NCBI GenBank assembly: GCA_011037195.1
Contig: JAAEAF010014403.1
Coordinates: 155,701 to 219,700 of the forward strand
Direction: 5' to 3'
DNA from: Triatoma infestans
Taxonomy: Eukaryota; Arthropoda; Insecta; Hemiptera; Reduviidae
DNA: 64,000 nucleotides
Part shown: one piece after another, positions 19,881 through 31,600 of the stretch
Layout: each line of letters begins with the position of its first letter
Numbering within the stretch: the first letter of the stretch is position 1
Notes under the pieces: model-generated
What the model saw: the letters and a program-made list of their open reading frames with translations, nothing else
Databases searched by the model: none
What the model was told of the DNA's origin: nothing
Translations under genes and position numbers: made by a program

Positions 19881-20539
19881 AAAAAAAAGGACAAATCCGA
19901 GTATAACCGAATTTCATTTCCGGTTAAGAATAAAAACAAAAATGTCAACAGACATCATGATTAATACGCGTTGATAACAGTCGTGATAATAACAAGAAGA
20001 TCCGGGCGTGATTTTTGTATTTTTTATTTTTTTATTTTGTTTCTTCTGGTACAATTTTTTTTGTTTGATTTAGTTTTGATTTTGTGCATCAAGACGCTGG
20101 ATTTTTTTTTAGCAAAAAACGGGAAATTCCTTGAAAAAGTTTTGTTTGGATTGTTCGTCAGCTTTTTTTGTTTGTTTATTAATTCAACCAATTGAGGAAC
20201 GATTTGCTCGCTGTTGTGGACAAAACCGATGCGGGACAGTTTTTGAGAAAAGAAGACAAAAGTGATATTTTTTTGTTACAAAAAAAAATATTTTTTTTTC
20301 ACTCAGTCATAGTTGAATTTAGTTTTTTAGTTTTATTTTGCTTTTGTTCAGTTACTTCTTTATTCCAACAAAAAAATTTAAAAAAACTCAAAAAGTGATC
20401 ATGTGAAATTGAAAAAAAATTTGTTTTGATTTAAAAACAAAATTTTTAAACTGAGCATATTCTTTGGAAAAAAATCCAGAATATTTAAGTAGTTTTGGAA
20501 AAAAAACTTAATAAACCAAGCCCGAGAATCTATTAAAAA

Positions 20540-20826
20540 ACCGGGCAAAGCACTTATTTATGTGTTGTAACCGATGCTGGGGTATTCGTCCTACAGGTAG
20601 AGATAACAGATTTTCTAAACTGATTTATATATTTTTTAGACCAAAGAAAAAGTACCATCCTCTTTGATTTTTGGCGCGAGCCGTTTCAGGGCCGGGCTAG
20701 TGTGTGTGTGTGTGAATTTGTTCTTTACTTTTATTTTCATTTTTGAAATTTTTTTGTTTTTTAATTTTAGTTTGGTTTTTCATTGCAACCTCTCTCTCCC
20801 CTGGTTTCTCTGTTTACTCAAAACAA
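20540..20826. other. AT-rich DNA with a short (TG)n
   Basis: (TG)8 at 20700-20715, then a T-rich tract ending in a polypyrimidine stretch (CCTCTCTCTCCCCTGGTTTC) just upstream of repeat copy B. The tract could serve the acceptor-like site at 20843. Confidence 0.4.
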
Positions 20827-21240
20827 AAATCTTATATTTCCAGCGAAAAAAACAATTTCAATGGGCGCCAAAAAGTGTTTGAAAAATCGTGTTTTTAAAC
20901 ATCGCGGCATTCAAGTGTCCATCGCTACTCTCGTATACAGTCGACCGGTTACGTTATGTTCCTAAATAATGGACTGCTTTCCGATAATTTTTGTTTTAAT
21001 TCTAAAAAAAAAAAGTTAATTACTTTTCTTTTTAAATTTTGAAAATAAAACTAAAAATTGTTTATTTAATAAAAAAGGACATGAGCTACCTAGACCTCAG
21101 CCTAGATTGGTAAGAACAAAACAATTATTGAAAACTCGGTTTTTTATTATTTATTATTACTATTAATACTACTTTTACTTGCAGATTTATTATTTATTTA
21201 TTTTTTTGTTTATATATCTGTATATTCATTGATATTTGTA
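20827..21240 (+). repeat. 413 bp direct repeat, copy B
   Basis: Second copy of the block at 17105-17517, same orientation, about 3.3 kb downstream. Differences are scattered single bases. Confidence 0.88.
20861..20965 (+). CDS. Conserved 34-codon frame, copy B (possible terminal exon)
   Basis: The same frame as copy A, with Thr in place of Ser at codon 23 (IATLVYSRPV). The acceptor-like TATATTTCCAG ends at 20843 and is preceded by a better pyrimidine tract than in copy A. The frame closes at TAA and is followed by AT-rich DNA. The product is unknown. Confidence 0.35.
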   Translation: MGAKKCLKNRVFKHRGIQVSIATLVYSRPVTLCS

Positions 21241-23584
21241 TGTTTAGTTCTTTACAAATACCCTATGTTTCTATTATTGCACATACCCCGCCTTTTTTTT
21301 AATCCGTTGTCCTAATTTGTGTTCATAAAAAAATACTTTAAAACAATGAGTAACCTTCGCACACCTGTAATAAGCCGTATATTTGATAATAATCTCTTAG
21401 CACACCAGTAAATAAAGGAAGGGAAACCTCCTTTTAAAAAAGCGCTAAATTTAAAAAAAAAGTGGTGGTGGATTTTGTAACTAGAGAGATATATTTTTGG
21501 GGAGCTGCTAAATATTCTGCAGGGTTATTGTGTCTTAGGGGGAAGAAAACGGTTTTTTTATATTTTTTTATTTTTGTTTTATTCTTGTTTTAGTGTGCAT
21601 CTGCTTTTATTATTATTGTTATTATTTCATTTTTATTTATTTTGTTTTTGTTTTTTTAGTTATTTTATTGCGCTTTATATATATATATATATACATGTAT
21701 GTTTTGGGTGACAGTGTTACTTAATTTTTGTTAGTTGGTTTTTGTGTTAAATTCTCATGTAAATATTACTTAGATCTGTTTGGATATTGTTTACTGTTTC
21801 ATCCTTTTTTATTGTCCTGGTCGCGTCTATTCGCGTAAGTTTCATTTTAATTGAACGTGAGATAACGGGCGGTAGTGTTTGATATGACTTTATTACTTTA
21901 CAATAAAATTTAAAATAATAAATCAATTTATATGATTTGAAGTGGCACAAGTTTCACGAGAGTTAATAAAGAGGAATATTTTGATTATGGATTACTTTAT
22001 GTGCGCGTGAGGAAGGAAGTCCACAGCCCACTGTACCACAGTGGCCCCATAATCCCAAATTATTTGCCCAACAGACAACATAGGCTCATAGTTCTTTTTA
22101 TATTGTTGTTTTCGCAGTACTCGATTATTTCTGTGAGTATTCGAGAAAAAATATTCCCTTACGAATTGCTTTTTGTTTCATTTCTGGATTTTTAATTTTT
22201 ACTATACGCCTAGTATGTCAGTCAGATTAAAGTTCGTCTAATGAAGTATGTCAGTCAGATTAAAGTACAGTCTATACTGTTCTCTAATTCCCATACCTTC
22301 TTATATTTGTGTGTGGAAGGAACACATATTGTGTTCCTCTGTCTCTCTCTCTCACACAAACATCCACACAAATACTCCCAGAATCTCAGCTGAAAAAAAT
22401 TCTGTGAATTTGCGTAATAACACCGGAAAGATAGACTACTATGTCCAGGCAGTTGGAAGTGGAAGGGTCATCCTAAGTAAGTGATCGTTTGTTTTCTAGT
22501 ACCTCTCTGTCTGCCTGTATACAAAACACAACGGCCACCACCAAAGTATTAGGTGATATAGTAGTGGGGAGCTAGTCACACAACGGTACAATACCCCTCG
22601 GCCTATTGGTTTCCCCCACCAGCACTGCTAACTACATCCTGCTGTGTGTTGCCTATCTCTCTGTCCCTACGCTACTACTACTAGCACCCCGCACACTCAC
22701 ACACTCATACACTAGTACGTAGTATACAAACCTTGTTTAAAACACCCACAAAACCTCTACTTATACTCGATTGTATACCAGTCGCGTCTTTGAACGTCCG
22801 CGCGCGCGCACAAGACAGATTTACCGGATAATTTACGCTTTTCGCGTTTCAACACTTATCTCTCATAAATTATCTAATTAATTAGTAATTTTTTGTATTC
22901 ATTTATTTTTATAATTTCAAATATAATACCATCTTTCTCCTAAAAGTTATTTAGTCAGTTTTTCCCCTAAAACTAAAGAAACTTAGTTCGCCGCCTAGTC
23001 ATTTTAAACAATTTTTTTTGATCGACAATTATTTGTTAAATATAAGGTTGTTAATACTGGTGATTCTGAAATATCGCACTGAATTGAACATCGCACTCAC
23101 AAACACAAACGGCACTTCCGCCTTTAACTTTGCATCGTCTTCTTTTTTTTTTAATTTTTGTTTTGTCTGCTGAATGATTAAGCAAGACAACAAATTATCC
23201 TTTGCTCAGCAAAAACAATAAAAATTCAGAAAAAGATGCTAAACCGGAAGTGTGCGCTATTATAGTTATGTGGGTCGTTCGCCTTTCTGCATACATTCTT
23301 TATCAAAATATTTTGTTTAAGAAATAAAAACGAAAAGAATGAAAGTGAAATAAATTCATGTTTTTTCTTAACTCGGTGAGCATCCATTTCTTCCTCTTGC
23401 ATTAAAAATAGTAAATTTCATAAATGTTGATTTTATTCCAAATTTAACTTTTTAGATATCCTCTTTGTAATTTTTAATTCGTTTTTTTCTGATAAACGCT
23501 ATTATAACATAAAATAAATTAAAAAAAAAAAACGAAGACCCCCAAGTAAGCGTAACCATGACAACTTGAGCCACAACATTTATA
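21241..23584. other. Intergenic or intronic DNA, no gene recognised
   Basis: Mostly AT-rich. A CA/CT-rich, more balanced patch at 22300-22830 includes CACACTCACACACTCATACA, CGCGCGCGCACA and a GTAAGTGATC donor-like word at 22477. It may belong to a transcript, but no frame is convincing. Confidence 0.35.
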
Positions 23585-23665
23585 ATGTCTGAGTATCGTA
23601 AACGTAACATGATATCTGTAGGTAGACGAGCAATGCGTCGTAATCGATCTCGTGCGATTCCTTAA
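23585..23665 (+). CDS. 26-residue Arg-rich small ORF (doubtful)
   Basis: ATGTCTGAGTATCG opens MSEYRKRNMISVGRRAMRRN and ends SRAIP at a TAA. Eight of 26 residues are Arg, and CpG-containing Arg codons stand out in an AT-rich setting. There is no homology I recognise. It could equally be chance. Confidence 0.15.
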   Translation: MSEYRKRNMISVGRRAMRRNRSRAIP

Positions 23666-25179
23666 AAGTGTCTATAGAATATACTGCAATAAGTGTGTAT
23701 AAAAATAATAGTTGTTTCGCACACAATGTATTTTAATAAAAACTATGATGTAATTAAAATTAACCGTAATTGTACTTCTGCCACTTCAAGCTTTTATATT
23801 AAATAAATAAAATAATAATAATATTAATAATAACAAAAACAAATTATTAACAATTGGGGTATATGTTTATGTTTTAAGGTAGAACTACGTAGGAGAAAAA
23901 AAATCAAGTTAAGCAGTTACTTAACAAAAATGTAGGGGAAACCAACTACATAAAAAAAAGGTTTTTAAAGAATTCCGTTAAATGAGAAATATGTTTTTCA
24001 AGAAAAAGAAAATGTGTTGATGTGTGCTGGGAAATATTTGGATGGAAAACATAAAATCATAAAAAAAAAATTATAATATAAAGGATGACTAAAAATCGCT
24101 GAAAGTTAGTGTTTTTGTTTTGTTTTTTTGGCAATAGTGCGGCAAGTGTTCACTTATTGTTTTATGGTTATTTCGGAGATAGTTTGTTTGGAAAATAACG
24201 AGTGCCACATAAATGGTTTCATTTTTAAGAACAAAATAAATAAATAAAAAAATCAGACGTGAGTTTAGTTATGTGAGATGGATACTTTCAATACGTAAGT
24301 CTCCATGGATTTCTCTATTTTTTTAATATTTCTAATTTATTTTTTTTTGTTAGTTTTTAACGCAAGAAATATATTTTGTTTTTATTGGAAGATTCATTTG
24401 AAATAAAATGATAAAATCATTGCATATATTTTTTTTGTATAAAGTTTGAATTAAATATTATTTTTATCGAAAGGGAATCAAACTGAAAACATATAGTTGG
24501 GTACAAGTGCATATCGCACAAATATCTCTCCGTAGCCACTTCTCCAAAGAAAACATCACATGTTTTTGCCTTACTGGCCTTCAAATCTGGTATCTTTACT
24601 AAATAGCTTATTATCTACACAACTCTCCTTCTGAGAGATTCCACATCCAATCACAAAGCGCTTTATTAGATGGCGTGACATTACAGTTCGCCCGACATTC
24701 CTGAAATCAGTGTATTGGGAAAAAGTTTGATACGTATACTTGATTATGGCAACTTTATAGAAACTCGCTGTATCATTATCAAAACAAATCGCATTAAACT
24801 AAAGAAAAAGAAATTACTGATCAAGAAATATGCACTTTCACTTAAATCGATTTTTTTTTAAATACGAAAGTTTCGCATCATATTTAATTCTCAATAATAT
24901 TTTTTACTAGTATAACCCTACTGAAATGTTACTTTAGAGGAAAGTCTGACGTCACCCCCACCACCTCAACTCTCTCTAGAATCAATTTTCCCAGAAAAAT
25001 GTTTCATCTAAAACTGAGAGAATTATATGCTATCCGAGATATTCGCAAAACATGATAAATCTGATCAGTAAGATGTTAGCTTCTGTTCAGGGATTGTTTA
25101 TCGCATAACTTGCTGTTGTATCGATGGTTCGTACCTAAAACGGAATGTCGAGGAAAATAATTTCTGCGATGTTTCCTTT
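23666..25179. other. AT-rich DNA, no gene
   Basis: Only short frames. A patch at 24880-25170 contains family-R-like words (TCAATTTTCCCAGAAAAATG, GATATTCGCAAAACATG). Confidence 0.35.
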
Positions 25180-25399
25180 TTTGTGTTGTGCTGAGACCCC
25201 GTACACACTGCTAGTGTTGTGCTGAGACCACGTACACACTGCGATGTGCTGACATCACGTATACATTGCTAGTGTTGTGCTGAGACCACGTATACACACA
25301 CACAGCTAGTGTTGTGATGAGACCACGTACACACTGCTAGTGTTGTGCTGAAACCACGTAACACACTGTTAGTGTTGTGCTGAGACCACGTACACACTG
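25180..25399 (+). repeat. 31 bp minisatellite, about 7 copies
   Basis: The unit GCTAGTGTTGTGCTGAGACC + ACGTACACACT is repeated about seven times with point changes and one expansion (ACACACAC). Each unit carries CACGTA(C/T). Confidence 0.92.
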
Positions 25400-28066
25400 T
25401 TTCCGGTGAAAACTTGTATTTCCAAAAGTTGATGTGAATGCAATAAATACTGCTCTCTCAAGTAACCGAAGTAACAAGATAATGGTGGGGAAAGATAATC
25501 ACTTGCATCCCCCTCGAGTCTTCGTATATTCTTTTCTCACTTTCCCATTTCTTTTTCTTTCATTCTTTCTTTTTCTTTTTTTAGACCAAACACAAAGCTT
25601 AGGTCCGAATTATTATGAAAATATGAGGTATCTTGGTTGAAATTCATTTTAAAGTATGTACACTTGGTATATATTACAAGAAATAAGGCAGTCTTTATTT
25701 TCGTTTCTGTTTTCACAAGTAGATGTGGTATTAATTAGGTTAAATAGGGGCACTTGGCTATTCAGTAATTTTAAAAAAAAGAATAAAATATTTTTGAACA
25801 CAATTAAGGACGAAACTAAATTGGCGGGCTAGGTAAACAACGCGATCTATTTAAACTGAAAATTAAAAAGTATATTTAACTTGTTTAAAAACCAACACAA
25901 GGAACATAAAAGAAAAAAAAATGTTAGTAAATTAAAATTAAATAATAAAACTAATTTTATCTTTAAAAATTAAATAACACCAAAATTCGAGCCAAAATTA
26001 AAAACCCGAAATAAAGCGAAATTTGAAAACCGGTTTTTATTATCTCTCATATTAATATGAGGCTGTGAAGTTTGTGTGTTGATGCAGTCGGCTTTAGTTG
26101 CACTTCCCCCTGTGTGCCGCTCCTAGCCACCGCACCATTTCCCCTCTCTGCATGTATTCGTATCCATCCCTACCACGTGTCTGTCTGTGTGTGCTTTATT
26201 GTAGTGTTATTCAGTTGATTATAATCCCTGGAATTTGTTTTTATTTTTAGAGCATAATTATTTTAATGTTCCCTATGTTTATTACATCTATGCTTTTATT
26301 GCACTGTTCTGTCTATATTCAATTATATACATATTTTTGGTTTTAGTAAATTTATTAAACTTTAGAATAATTATTATTATGTCAGCAAAGTTGCAGGACT
26401 AAATATTTTTTTTATTTTTCCTAAAATGCAATTTTTTTTTTTTAAGCGATGAAGATTGTGCACACTCTTTGGGACTTTTTTTTGTAATTACCTGCTTTTG
26501 TTCCTTTTTTTCACTTTTCTAAATCATGTTATCAATATCCGCCTTTTTATAAATGTAAACTAAAATCAATAAACAATAAGGTGATCCTACACAACTTTTG
26601 ACTAGCGATAAATATTTGGTATTACTGCAATATCAATATATTATATTTTGTTTGCTGATATTGTGCTGATTAGAACTGTAGTCCGTTATATAATAGCACT
26701 AGCAGTCCCTGAGGTATTATCTTGCTGCAGCAAATTGGAATAGTTTAAGTAAGGCTCGCTGCAAAGCGAGCAACATTCCCACTTAGCTGGTCTGCGAGAG
26801 CTTCCGATATGAATCGGAGTATTGGATAGTGCCAAGTTTCATGGCAGAACGGAAGTTCCACAGGACGCAAGGGAATATCCACGGAATAGACAATAGAGAC
26901 TATTATGAACAAGATCTTATTATGTGATTTGTCGATATTAATATTGAGCCTATGCATTTAGTGGTGGTCAGTTCAAGCAATTTTTACTTAAAGGGAAATC
27001 CTGCTAGAAGACATTTTAATTCGGATAAATCATTTCAGAAATTTTTTAAAAGATCTAGTTGCTCAGTACTCCTATGAAATCCTCAAAGGTGGAAGTGGGC
27101 TTCCACATCTTCAAGTAGCAACTTCTTTGGGAATCTGAAGCATCCACCCAGGCAGTACCCTCCGGGGTCTGCAGAAGTAGTTGATATGTGCATGTTTAGC
27201 AAACCCACAGACAAACTTTAGCTCACTATCACATCTATTAGTAATAATAAAATTCTGTATCTAACAATATACGTAGATACCTTCCCTCTGCTATTATGAA
27301 CCTTGCCCTGACAAACTTAGTCGTAAGACACAAACAGATTGTACCGTAATGTGCAATCGATGTTCATATTGTGAGTGCATAATATATTTGGTACTCAGTT
27401 TTGAACCTAATGTTTATATACTCATAATTATATATTTACTTTAGGTTTGTAATTCTCTAATAATATCTGTAATACTGTATTAGATTCTACGATTGAATAA
27501 ATTACAATGTCCATTTTACATCCTTGAAGATGAAAATTTTCAAAACTTCGACAACAAATGATCTCTTCCTTATAACAAATCTTTTGGAAATTGTAAATAT
27601 TCATATGCAATTTATTTGTTAAAATCATCGTTTAGAGATCTCAGATTCCTTAAGAGCTGTTAAACTAATCTGTATGGATACAAATTTAATGGGGATGCAA
27701 ATTCGCAATACATCGTATACATTCGCATGCGAACGCGAATATTCGCATGGGCTGTGTGTGGTACCAACTCTGATTTAAGTTACAGTGATAATCAATATTG
27801 AGGGTCATAGAATCAGAAATGTTTAGTCCTGTAATTTAGTTGCGATTGATTAAATCACTATAATTTCATTGTGGTACTAAGTTCATTTAAAAAAAGGTAT
27901 TTCATTATTTTTATTTAGGAGTTTATTTAGTTTAAAAAATATTTAAAAACAAAATAAATAAATTTGTGCGAAGTGGCGTTTTCGCGTAAATTAGATTTAA
28001 ATATGAACAAAACAAAAACTTAGCGAACGAAGAGCCTAGTAAGGTAAGTTGGGCGTGCTGTTGCAG
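25400..28066. other. Non-coding DNA, probably intronic
   Basis: No gene recognised. A balanced patch at 26075-26210 is TG/CT-rich. A complex patch at 26730-27230 (GCTCGCTGCAAAGCGAGC hairpin near 26755) resembles decayed repeat. CGCATGCGAACGCGAATATT at 27725-27744 is a near-palindromic word run. Confidence 0.35.
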
Positions 28067-28249
28067 GGAGTGGTCGCCAGGGGGCGGTGGCGGAGGCGGG
28101 GGGCAGCAACAGCTGAGCGTGGTGACGACCGTGTGGGGTGTGACCACGTCCACTCAGTCGGAGGCGGCATTCCAGGCGCCCGGCAAACAGCAACCACCAC
28201 CGCCGCATTACAACCAACCGCCCAACTACAGGCACAACAGTCCGGCTGG
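28067..28249 (+). CDS. Internal coding exon, Gly/Gln/Pro-rich protein of an unidentified host gene
   Basis: TTGCAG (ends 28066) and GTAAGT (from 28250) bracket 183 bp of GC-rich sequence in AT-rich flanks. With one leading base, the frame reads EWSP, eight Gly, QQQLSVVTTVWGVTTSTQSE, a linker with QAPGKQQPPPPHYNQPP and then NYRHNSPAG. The exon length is a multiple of three and both junctions have the same phase, so it can be skipped without a frame change. Low-complexity Gly, Gln and Pro runs around an ordered core (SVVTTVWGVTTST) are usual in animal transcription regulators and RNA-binding proteins; that is inference and I could not name the family. Neighbouring exons were not found in the window with certainty. 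Confidence 0.72.
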
Positions 28250-31200
28250 GTAAGTCTTCTCTCTTTTTTTTAACTTTTACTAAACTCTACTACTTAAACA
28301 AAAAAACTAATAATAAGTAATTAACTGCTGTATTTTGCCTGTGAACATCAAAACCATCAAGAGAAAACAAAAAAAAAAACACAGAAAGCCGAACAAAAAA
28401 ACTGTGCCTGGCATTCCACCTGCCGTGTATTGAAATGGAATTCCCTTGATCGTGTTGAGTGAGGAATGCCCTGGCATAGATGAAAGCGGCCCCAAGCATG
28501 TTGTGTCCCCAAGGTCGTACGGCCGTTTTTCAAAACCCTTGTGATTCTGCAGGTACAACCTTACCTAAATATGTACTATTTTTTTGTCTTGTCGGGCTAT
28601 CCTTGTGTTACTTCTACTAAAACTCAATACTGAAGAACTACTCTGGTTTCTGACGGAACAAACAGGCTTCCTAAACAGTTTTCTTCATCCTATAAAAATA
28701 AAATTTTATGCCTCTTAGATATTTGTCGCAAACAATATAATTTTTATACAAACAAATTAATAATTGATCTCAAACATTGTATTTGCACTAGAAAGGAAAT
28801 GATATCGAATGAAAATTTTAGGCCCCTCTGGCACTTTTTTCATAGCAGATTTTTCTTAATCAGGGACGTGAAATACAGTTGAACAAAATCGCGCGTAATG
28901 GGAATATTTTTATAATTGAGGCAGCTACAAAATCAGAACCGTAATTACTTAAGTGACTGTTAAGATAAATTTTCTTGAGGAGAAGTTTTGGCGGTATTAG
29001 TGCGTTTGCGCAGCATTAAATACCTAGACCTTTGATCCATTTAACTTGTGGTACATTAGCGCAATTGTCAAATTTCTAATTGCCTCCGGTTTTTATAAAA
29101 CTGAAGAAAATGGTCTGAGTGTGCGCTCAGAACACAGTGCCTAGCTTTTGATTGAAAAGTAATGAACCATTTTTCAATCATTTCAATCCTGTTGCAAGTA
29201 AAATATCTCTTTTCAGGCAATTTAACCGCACATTAAAACTTTTCAACAAATTTGTTGATGCTATCGTTTTAAGAAGAAGGTTTAAATTTAACGCTATTAT
29301 TACGAGATGCCGTTTCCGGTGTAAAGTTTGTAAGAGACATTTTCAGAAAATTTAAGTTTATAAAATTAACCAACACATAATATAATTTTTTTTTTTAATT
29401 TATAAAAACGAGAATGCTGAGCGCTTTGAGACGCATTAGATACAGATCTCCGAGAATTTATTGACTGACTTGGAAAATTCTAAAGTTCTCAAGTTTTCAC
29501 GCTTCGCGTAACTATCTGCTAATCTGTTTCTGGTGTCTCTTTTACATAGATTACTTCATTTTAGGGCCAGAACTACTCTAACAATGGAAATTAAGTAAAA
29601 TATAAGAGGACAAATTAAATTTTACTGTACAGGGCCGCGCTCCGCCAGTCAGAACACTCAGAAGTTACTCCTAATAGTGTAACACAAACTTCCCGACTTT
29701 GTTCTTAGGGTGTGTCTTAAGTACAGTAACTTTTGGTATCTCACTGTACAAGAAAACAAAATTGTAAGAATTCTAAATTTTACAGTTGAGCTATTCGAAA
29801 AGACGATTTGGAGGAAAGACTATGTCTGGGCGGCTGGGCCCATATCCTTTATAGGCCCAAATTTATAGTCTGCTCCTAACTGGAGAACTGGAGATTCTTT
29901 CTGTTATTTCTGCTTCATTTTCTGTACCTTGACCCAAAAAGAAAGTAAGGAACTTGGGTATGATCAAAACCGATAAGTTTTAGTCGTTCATCCATCGTCA
30001 GGATATCTTAATAGACGGTCTGATAATAGAGAGTGCAGAACGAGCATGTAAACACTCATGTTGACAAACTTGAAAATGGACGAATATATGAAAAAGGTCG
30101 ATATGCGCAGGCTGTCGTGGTTTTAGTCAGAGAAGACTCTGTGGTCGTTTCATGAACAGTTCAGAGACAAATCTTTAAGAAAACAAGTATTCTAGAATTC
30201 TTCATCTAGATGTAGATTGTTGTAGGGGATTATCGCACTGCAACCTGAAAGATCTATTGTGCCCCCCGGAGCCTTCTCATTGCACTGCTGGCCTCCAAGC
30301 AGTGTTCTCTAGCTATAGACAATACTGCTCATCACCGTACAGTGAGTTATAGAGGCTTCTAGGAAGGGGAAATCTAAGGGCTGAATGTCCGCGTTGCTAG
30401 TCCAGCGTGCTCCCCCTGAACTATAATCCCTTTCTTCTCCCTTCCCTTACGCCAATTAACTAGGGACAGAGACCTTAGTGTTTGTCTTTGTCTGTAAAGT
30501 GTCAGGTATGTTGTGTACTGTTCTGACGAAGTGCATGGGGGTACTCAGTTGTGGTAACCCGTGGGGTCGCTACTCCCCAAGTAACTGCATGCAACAGATA
30601 CCCTTTGCGGGCTTCTTTATCTAAGAACTGACAGAAATTCTTAATAACCTGCAATCACCGGTATGCAGTAGGGACAAAACTTCCAAAGCCTTCAGCTCCG
30701 AAAGGCTTTCACTTGGAGATGAAGAGCGCAGTAAAGTGTTCACATTTCTTTCACTTTAGTATAACTAACCAAAACTCAAGTTAATTCAATGCTTAGTTTG
30801 TCTAGAATAGTACAAGTGAAAAGTAATTTAAATCCAAACGAAATATTTTGTATAAGAAGTGTTGTTTGAAGCCCAAGCGCCAGAGAAAGTTGACAGGCTG
30901 ACCAACAAAAGAAATACTCTGTTGAAAGAGATGAATGCACAAAATGTTAACAATACACATAGAATGGAAACAATAGAATTAAATACTGTGATTACAAAGG
31001 CAGTGTGGGGTTAAAACAGAATCTATTGTATTAACGAATAAATATATCGTCTGTTAGCCTTAAACAAATATATAATTGCATATTTTATTATTATTATTAC
31101 TATTATTTCTGTTAAAGATAAAGAGAATTGACAATTAGTGATGATAAATGCGATGTGTAGGAAAATGGAGGCATCGCCGTCCAATCGCCTGTATTAATGT

Positions 31201-31600
31201 GTATGAATAGAGGACAAACAGATTACATTTCAATTATATTCACTCACTTTTTTATGTGTGTGATGTTTTAAGAAGAAAATAAAAACCTTAAACAGGTCCT
31301 TGAATGCGCCGTGTTGACGTGCTGAAGGACGATGTTCAGTCTGTTTTATTGTCTTATATTTCTAAAGTAAACGTTAAAAAAGTAGAATACTGTGCTGCTA
31401 TCTGTTTGGCAATATAGACTCTGTATTTATTATTCTCAACTTTCTTTTTAAAAAAATAAACAGTATTCTGATTTTAGAAACTTAATTTTTATAAAACTAG
31501 TTTTTCTCGTTGCACCAAATAATAATGTAACTTTTTCAATTCTTCATTCGGAAAAAAAAATCACTTAAGGGCTAAATATATGTAAGGAAGTTAAGCCAAA
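28250..31600. other. Probable intron and intergenic DNA, no gene recognised
   Basis: No convincing frame. Decayed, more complex patches at 28390-28560 and 30190-30720 look like old repeat, but no motif is identifiable. Confidence 0.35.

Noticed and set aside
17105..21240. The two 413 bp direct repeats as LTRs of a retrotransposon
   Set aside because: Ends are not TG/CA, no primer-binding site or polypurine tract is visible, and the 3.3 kb between them has no gag or pol motif.
26745..26957. A 70-residue minus-strand frame
   Set aside because: No motif, no splice sites, and a hairpin-containing repeat-like setting.
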